Shown in pieces: positions 62,362 through 64,000 of a stretch of DNA of 64,000 bases; the first letter of the stretch is position 1; the number at the start of each line of letters is the position of its first letter. The DNA is from Anaerostipes sp. (GTDB lineage Bacteria > Bacillota > Clostridia > Lachnospirales > Lachnospiraceae). The position numbers were made by a program, and so were the translations under genes. The stretch spans positions 37,762-101,761 of the forward strand of contig NZ_JAGZSD010000011.1 in assembly GCF_018381315.1 (NCBI RefSeq), written 5' to 3'. Below the pieces are notes generated by a model. It did no database searches, was not told where the DNA came from, and worked only from the letters and a program-made list of their open reading frames with translations.

Positions 62362-62417
62362 GTTTCATACAGCAGTCCCATACAATGACATCAGTTCAGC
62401 AAAAAGGAGGAAGCGTT

Positions 62418-64000
62418 ATGAGAAAAATACAAAAGTTTCAGTCAATATTGGCCGTCTGTATATCTCTGTGTCTGGGCATCGCCGCGGTGATGTCAGGAAC
62501 CACTGAGAAAGTCCGGGCCGCACAGAAGGAAGCCACGTATCTGTCAGAAATAGAAGTGAATGCAGAGGTAAAAGATTCATACCCAGACTCCGGAAAATAT
62601 GATCAGAACTTCTTCAATAAAATAAATTCAGAGTATGGAACAAACTATAATTCATCGGCGCAGCCTTTGACTATCTCCAATGAAGGTGAACTCGCAGCTT
62701 TTGCAAAAGCAGTGAATGACGGAAAAAGTTTTGAAGGAAAGTATGTAAAATTAATGAATGACATTGACCTCAAAGGAGACAGTCCATTTATAAAAAAAAT
62801 TGTATCTGGAGATAAATTTAAACTCGTGGTTGGAAATGCATCCGGTCAGGCAGCACAAAAAATTTCCAATGTATGGAAGCCGATTGGGCAGGATATGGCT
62901 CATTCTTTTAAAGGGGAATTCGACGGAAACAATAAAAAAATAAAAGGAATGGTCGTTATAAGCGGGAGCAGGGATGAAAAGTACTCTGGATTTTTTGGAG
63001 GTATTTCAAAAGGGGTTATTAAGAATCTAAATATAGAAGAAGCATATGTAATTTCTAAAACTGCTAAAAGAAATTCATGGGTTGGCGGACTGACAGCAAA
63101 TAATTCTGAGGGAACGGTAAATGACGTCCATATGACAGGGACTGTGTTGAATGCAGGTTCTGGTCAGTCATTTGCGGGAGGTTTGGTAGGATACAACGTA
63201 GGAACAATAGAAAACAGCAGTTCGGAAGCAGATGTATTTTGTTATAATGATTATAATGATGACTATACTAATACTCGGGCAGGAGGCCTGGCAGCATATA
63301 GTCATACCGGGGGAACGATAAAAAACTGCAGTGCTGCAGGAGATGTGGCTGTCTGGTCTAATAATTTTTCCATGGCCGGAGGTTTGACAGGTTATAATTA
63401 TGAAAATGCGGTAATAGAAAAAAGTTATGCGGCGGGAAAGGTATCTTCCTTTGTGAGTGACAGTACGAGGTCATCCGCGGGAGGACTGGTATCCTATAAT
63501 TATGGCGGGGTGATACGGAGCTGTCTTGCCACAGGAGATGTAGCTTCAGGAGTCGATTATGCCGGCACGAATCAGACTCTTTCCTATGCCGGAGGATTGA
63601 TGGGAGAAAATATTCGTGCAACAGGAAAGATTGAGGAAAGCTGTGCCACGGGAAATGTTTCGTTCCTGAATTCTGATACAACGACTGCATACGGAGGAGG
63701 CCTTGTCGGATCAAATAACCAAAAGGCACAGATCAAAAACAGCTGTGCTGCGGGAAGCGTATCAGGCGCTTCTTACGGCGGAGGGCTGGCAGGAGAGAAC
63801 AAAGATGATTCTTCTGTGATAGAGAATAGTTATGCAGCGGGAGACGTATCAGCTCTGAACGCAGGAGGACTGGTATCCCGCCATGAAGGGGGAACAATAA
63901 ATGGCTGCTACAGGAACTCCAAAGCCAGGGTTGCAGTATCCGGGGATCTGAATCAGGAGGGGAATGCCGTGACGCCGGAACAGATGACCGGCACCGGAAT
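62418..64000 (+). CDS. GLUG-repeat surface protein (3' end outside window)
   Basis: Open from ATG 62418 (AAAAAGGAGGAAGCGTT before it) to the window end, 527 residues so far, no stop seen. Signal peptide at 1-35 (KVRAAQ cleavage region). From about residue 85 (LTISNEGELAAFAKAVNDG) begins a beta-helix-like region. Then come GLUG-type repeats: GGLTANNSEGTVNDVHMTG, GGLVGYNVGTIENSSS, GGLAAYSHTGGTIKNCSAAG, GGLTGYNYENAVIEKSYAAG, GGLVSYNYGGVIRSCLATG, GGLVGSNNQKAQIKNSCAAG, GGLAGENKDDSSVIENSYAAG (first 20 at most shown). Such proteins are adhesins or peptidases of the cell surface. The anchor and any later domain lie outside. Confidence 0.9.
   Translation, partial: MRKIQKFQSILAVCISLCLGIAAVMSGTTEKVRAAQKEATYLSEIEVNAEVKDSYPDSGKYDQNFFNKINSEYGTNYNSSAQPLTISNEGELAAFAKAVNDGKSFEGKYVKLMNDIDLKGDSPFIKKIVSGDKFKLVVGNASGQAAQKISNVWKPIGQDMAHSFKGEFDGNNKKIKGMVVISGSRDEKYSGFFGGISKGVIKNLNIEEAYVISKTAKRNSWVGGLTANNSEGTVNDVHMTGTVLNAGSGQSFAGGLVGYNVGTIENSSSEADVFCYNDYNDDYTNTRAGGLAAYSHTGGTIKNCSAAGDVAVWSNNFSMAGGLTGYNYENAVIEKSYAAGKVSSFVSDSTRSSAGGLVSYNYGGVIRSCLATGDVASGVDYAGTNQTLSYAGGLMGENIRATGKIEESCATGNVSFLNSDTTTAYGGGLVGSNNQKAQIKNSCAAGSVSGASYGGGLAGENKDDSSVIENSYAAGDVSALNAGGLVSRHEGGTINGCYRNSKARVAVSGDLNQEGNAVTPEQMTGTG

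Noticed and set aside
1..64000. CRISPR array, tRNA, rRNA or prophage
   Set aside because: No regularly spaced repeats, cloverleaf-like genes, rRNA signatures or phage structural genes were seen.

Overview
The window is a gene-dense chromosomal segment of a low-to-moderate GC, Gram-positive, anaerobic-type Firmicute. The gene content (LexA with a divergent YneA-like LysM protein, Prp-processed L27, Obg/NadD/YqeK/RsfS cluster, many Big_2/LRR/GLUG surface proteins, an NAD-dependent trans-2-enoyl-CoA reductase, a Cys/Gly-rich HCB-type protein) fits Lachnospiraceae, possibly an Anaerostipes-like butyrate producer. The genus is inference. I see no rRNA, tRNA, CRISPR array, prophage or intact insertion sequence.

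Layout. 1-4.9 kb: a two-component system plus ABC transporter (response regulator cut by the window edge, sensor kinase, ATPase, large FtsX-type permease). 5-7.9 kb: small unrecognised proteins, a VOC protein with an AraC regulator, and a duplicated Cys/Gly-rich peptide. 8-11.7 kb: a large secreted subtilisin-like protease with a Kelch-type region and Ig-like tail. 11.8-14 kb: thiM-thiE-thiD salvage operon for thiamine. 14-20.8 kb: an L-rhamnose catabolic cluster (AraC regulator, NCS1-type permease, mutarotase, a RhaB-RhaA fusion, aldolase). 20.8-29.4 kb: an ECF S-component, then an aconitase-family hydratase with an NhaC-type carrier and a MoxR/DUF58/transglutaminase set in one direction. 29.5-34.6 kb: an NlpC/P60 protein and a giant multi-PAS hybrid kinase. 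34.7-41.3 kb: fabV, an RNase G homologue, and the conserved L21-Prp-L27-Obg-YhbY-NadD-YqeK-RsfS block. 41.5-46 kb: a BspA-like LRR surface protein and an AT-richer island with an XRE regulator. 46.2-47.5 kb: lexA and a YneA-like gene sharing an array of SOS boxes. 47.5-50.7 kb: two tandem paralogous amidases. 51-59.9 kb: an amino-acid operon azlCD-leuB-ilvD-ilvB-serC-serA-asd. 60-64 kb: a CHAP-like/Big_2 protein, a MscS channel and the start of a GLUG-repeat surface protein that runs off the window.

How genes work together. The rhamnose genes give uptake, anomer conversion, isomerisation, phosphorylation and aldol cleavage; isomerase and kinase are one polypeptide here, although a good internal ribosome binding site for the isomerase survives. 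The amino-acid operon joins branched-chain, serine and aspartate-family steps and carries a branched-chain amino-acid exporter at its head. SOS control of lexA and the YneA-like protein is well supported by four LexA-like boxes and a consensus promoter.

The least explained items are a bipartite palindromic repeat family found in at least four intergenic places (about 6.04, 30.02, 41.41 and 47.44 kb), an adjoining structured block at 47.34-47.44 kb, the RhaB-RhaA fusion, an NCS1 permease standing where a rhamnose transporter should be, and a hydratase/NhaC pair whose substrate is unknown. Several start codons given here were moved from the longest reading frame to the start with the best ribosome binding site.
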